DNA from: Methylosinus sp. LW4
GTDB lineage: Bacteria; Pseudomonadota; Alphaproteobacteria; Rhizobiales; Beijerinckiaceae
Assembly (NCBI RefSeq): GCF_000379125.1
Contig: NZ_KB900626.1
Coordinates: forward strand, 374,014-438,013
Length of the DNA stretch: 64,000 nt
Direction: 5' to 3'
Under the pieces are notes generated by a model that saw only the letters and a program-made list of their open reading frames with translations, searched no databases and was not told the origin of the DNA. Position numbers and translations under genes: made by a program. Shown in pieces: positions 62,233 through 64,000 of this stretch (positions are counted from its first letter, which is position 1; every line of letters starts with the position of its first letter).

Positions 62233-62820
62233 GTGGCCGCGCCGCCTGGCATAACCACCGCCGCCGAAACGCATTCGTCTTCCTCCGGCCAGCTGGCGCT
62301 CGCGCTCATCGTCGCGACGGTTCTCGGCGCCGGAGGCGGGGGCTTCCTCGGCTTCACGCTGACCGGCGATCCATCCACGGCCGCCAAGCCTGGCGAGCCC
62401 GTCCCGGCCGAGAGCGCGGCGCCGAAAAAAAGCGCGGAGCCTGCGGATAAGGGACATGGCGCGCAAGGTCATGGCGGACATGGCGCCGCTGCGCCTGCCG
62501 AAGGCGCGAAGGATGCGCCGCAGGCGAAGATGAAGCTCAAGGAGCTCACGCCGATCGTCACCAATCTGGCCTCGCCGGAGACCGGATGGGTGCGTCTGCA
62601 GGCGTCGATCGTCTACGACTCCCAAGCCGTGCCGCAGCCGGACATATTGATCTCGCAAGTGACGGCGGACATCGTCGCCTTTCTGCGGACGATGACGCTC
62701 GCCTCGCTCGAAGGCTCGGACGGACTGCGGCGCCTGCACGAAGATCTGACCGATCGGGCGGCGACACGGTCCGAAGGACATATTCAGGAGGTCATCATTC
62801 AAGCCCTGGTCGTTCAATGA
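62233..62820 (+). CDS. fliL: Flagellar basal body protein FliL
   Basis: A 195-residue stator-associated protein with one membrane helix (LALALIVATVLGAGGGGFLGF), a Gly/His/Ala-rich linker (HGAQGHGGHGAA) and the periplasmic stomatin-like domain (MKLKELTPIVTNLASPETGWVRLQASIVYD, LTDRAATRSEGHIQEVIIQALVVQ). GTG start at 62233; ends with a 4-base overlap to fliP. Confidence 0.93.
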   Translation: MAAPPGITTAAETHSSSSGQLALALIVATVLGAGGGGFLGFTLTGDPSTAAKPGEPVPAESAAPKKSAEPADKGHGAQGHGGHGAAAPAEGAKDAPQAKMKLKELTPIVTNLASPETGWVRLQASIVYDSQAVPQPDILISQVTADIVAFLRTMTLASLEGSDGLRRLHEDLTDRAATRSEGHIQEVIIQALVVQ

Positions 62821-63551
62821 AGCGCGCCGCCGCGATCCTTCTTCTCTTCCTCCTCGCGCCGACCGCCGCTCTGGCGCAGGGGTTCGATCTCAATGCTCTG
62901 CTGCCTGCAGGAGGCGGCGCGGCCAGCGGCAGGATCGTGCAGATCCTCGTTCTGCTGACGGTGCTCTCCATCGCGCCCGGCCTGCTCATCATGGTGACGA
63001 GCTTCACCCGCTTCGCCATCGCGCTGTCTTTTTTGCGCAGCGGCTTGGGGCTGCAGAGCACGCCGGCCAATCTCGTGCTCATCAGCCTCGCGCTGTTCAT
63101 GACCTTCTATGTGATGGCGCCGACTTTCGACACGGCCTGGAAGGACGGGCTGAAGCCATTGATGGACAATAAGATCACCGAGGTGGAGGCGTTCGAGAAA
63201 ATCTCGCAGCCATTCCGCAAGTTCATGATCGCCAATGTGCGCGACAAGGACATCAAGCTGTTCGAGAATTTGACCAAGGACAAAGGGACGACCGGAGACT
63301 ATGAGAAGATCGGTCTCCAGGTTCTCGCGCCCGCCTTCATGATCTCCGAGCTTCGCCGCGGCTTCGAGATCGGCTTTCTCATCGTGCTGCCCTTTCTCGT
63401 CATCGACATGGTGGTCGCGGTGATCACAATGTCGATGGGCATGATGATGCTGCCCCCGACGGCCATCTCCTTGCCGATCAAAGTGCTGTTCTTCATTCTC
63501 ATCGACGGGTGGAATCTCCTCGTCGGCAGCCTCATCCGCTCCTATGGCTGA
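62817..63551 (+). CDS. fliP: Flagellar export protein FliP
   Basis: A 244-residue export-pore protein with a cleavable signal-like N-terminus (KRAAAILLLFLLAPTAALAQG), LSIAPGLLIMVTSFTRFAIALSFLRSGLGLQSTPAN and FLIVLPFLVIDMVVAVITMSMGMMMLPPTAISLPIKVLFFILIDGWNLLVGSL. Overlaps fliL. Followed by a 260-base gap before flagellin. Confidence 0.96.
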   Translation: MKRAAAILLLFLLAPTAALAQGFDLNALLPAGGGAASGRIVQILVLLTVLSIAPGLLIMVTSFTRFAIALSFLRSGLGLQSTPANLVLISLALFMTFYVMAPTFDTAWKDGLKPLMDNKITEVEAFEKISQPFRKFMIANVRDKDIKLFENLTKDKGTTGDYEKIGLQVLAPAFMISELRRGFEIGFLIVLPFLVIDMVVAVITMSMGMMMLPPTAISLPIKVLFFILIDGWNLLVGSLIRSYG

Positions 63552-63811
63552 GGCGCGCCCCAGGGAGCGCCGGCCGCGCAGCGCGGCTCCAAATCCCTGT
63601 TAGCCCTTCATTAATCGCATTCTCCGCGTTTTGTGGCGATCCTCCTCCCTGCGTGTAATATCCGATTGTCGAGCGCCGCCGTGCGAAACCGCGGGCGCGC
63701 CGTCGACAGAGTTCTTCGGATAGGGCCGGGCGCCCAAGGCATGATGCCGCTTCCGTCGAGCCGGTGAATTTCCGGGATGTCGCGTTCACCTCATCCAAGG
63801 ATCGACGAGTC
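63552..63811. other. Flagellin leader/promoter region
   Basis: A 260-base gap after fliP with a GC-rich palindrome (about 63573-63587, GCCGC and GCGGC around GCAGC) and a TTAG-N7-TTAA box (63600-63614, one mismatch to CtrA). The long leader before the flagellin start is the kind on which FlbT acts. I see no gene here. Confidence 0.5.
63600..63614. promoter_or_regulatory. CtrA-like box upstream of flagellin
   Basis: TTAG-CCCTTCA-TTAA, one mismatch, 198 bases before the flagellin start. Confidence 0.3.
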
Positions 63812-64000
63812 ATGTCCAGCATTTTGACCAACGCCTCCGCCATCACCGCTCTGCAGTCGCTGCGCACGGTCCAGTCCTCTCTCGCCTCGACCCAGAAAGA
63901 GATTTCGACGGGCCTGAAAATCTCGTCGGCGGCCGACAACGCCTCCACCTGGTCGATCGCCGAAACGATGAAGTCCGACCAGGGCGTCCTCTCGACGATC
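63812..64000 (+). CDS. Flagellin, 5' part (truncated by window edge)
   Basis: The first 63 codons of a flagellin: MSSILTNASAITALQSLRTVQSSLASTQKEISTG followed by LKISSAADNASTWSIAETMKSDQ, the conserved N-terminal D0/D1 helix of class alphaproteobacterial flagellins. The rest is outside the window. Rhizobial species often have several flagellin genes, so further copies may follow. Confidence 0.93.
   Translation, partial: MSSILTNASAITALQSLRTVQSSLASTQKEISTGLKISSAADNASTWSIAETMKSDQGVLSTI

Overview
The window is GC-rich chromosomal DNA (about two thirds G+C by eye) from an alphaproteobacterium, most likely of the Hyphomicrobiales (Rhizobiales). Pointers are flaF and flbT, an FtcR/Rem-type flagellar regulator, a rhizobial-type chemotaxis operon (receptor-cheW-STAS-cheY-cheA-cheR-cheB-cheY-cheD), TTAA-N7-TTAA boxes of the CtrA type, an HWE histidine kinase and DUF1150. 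I cannot name the genus from sequence alone; a type II methanotroph or relative is possible, but no diagnostic gene lies here. I see no rRNA, tRNA, CRISPR array or insertion sequence.

Layout. 1-5.7 kb: a truncated GGDEF protein, a LysR regulator and an acetoacetate group (acetoacetyl-CoA synthetase, a VOC protein, an acetoacetate decarboxylase-family protein). 5.9-8.6 kb: a tiny secreted peptide ending in 14 histidines, then an HWE kinase with its single-domain response regulator. 8.7-18.2 kb: housekeeping and small genes (ftsY, yciB, a DsbA-like oxidoreductase, a DUF4424 protein, a nuclease/phosphatase, an L,D-transpeptidase, xerD, an alpha/beta hydrolase). 18.5-23.8 kb: sucD, sucA, sucB. 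23.9-27.1 kb: DUF1150, two unknown helical proteins, a Rieske protein, a class I amidotransferase and a lone gene resembling a phage virion family. 27.2-37.8 kb: penicillin-binding protein 1A, dnaN, a cupin protein, a BON/OmpA-like membrane protein, an EnvC-like LytM factor, ctpA and ccmCDG.

38-64 kb is a motility island. A receptor gene and two small genes precede a leftward chemotaxis operon (48.5 to 40.3 kb). A small unknown protein and a PilZ protein separate it from a rightward flagellar run flgE-flgK-flgL-flaF-flbT-flgD-fliQ-flhA-fliR and accessory genes, closed by a strong terminator near 59.98 kb. ftcR then reads leftward, and motE-flgH-fliL-fliP and a truncated flagellin gene read rightward to the window edge.

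Several signals link these blocks. Exact TTAA-N7-TTAA motifs lie upstream of sucA, dnaN and the first receptor gene, and one-mismatch versions lie near the che operon, the small gene beside it, ftcR/motE and flagellin. This suggests CtrA-type cell-cycle control of motility and replication genes. The most unusual single items are the poly-histidine secreted peptide, a small protein after cheD carrying a CheZ-like DxxxQ motif, and the orphan phage-like gene.
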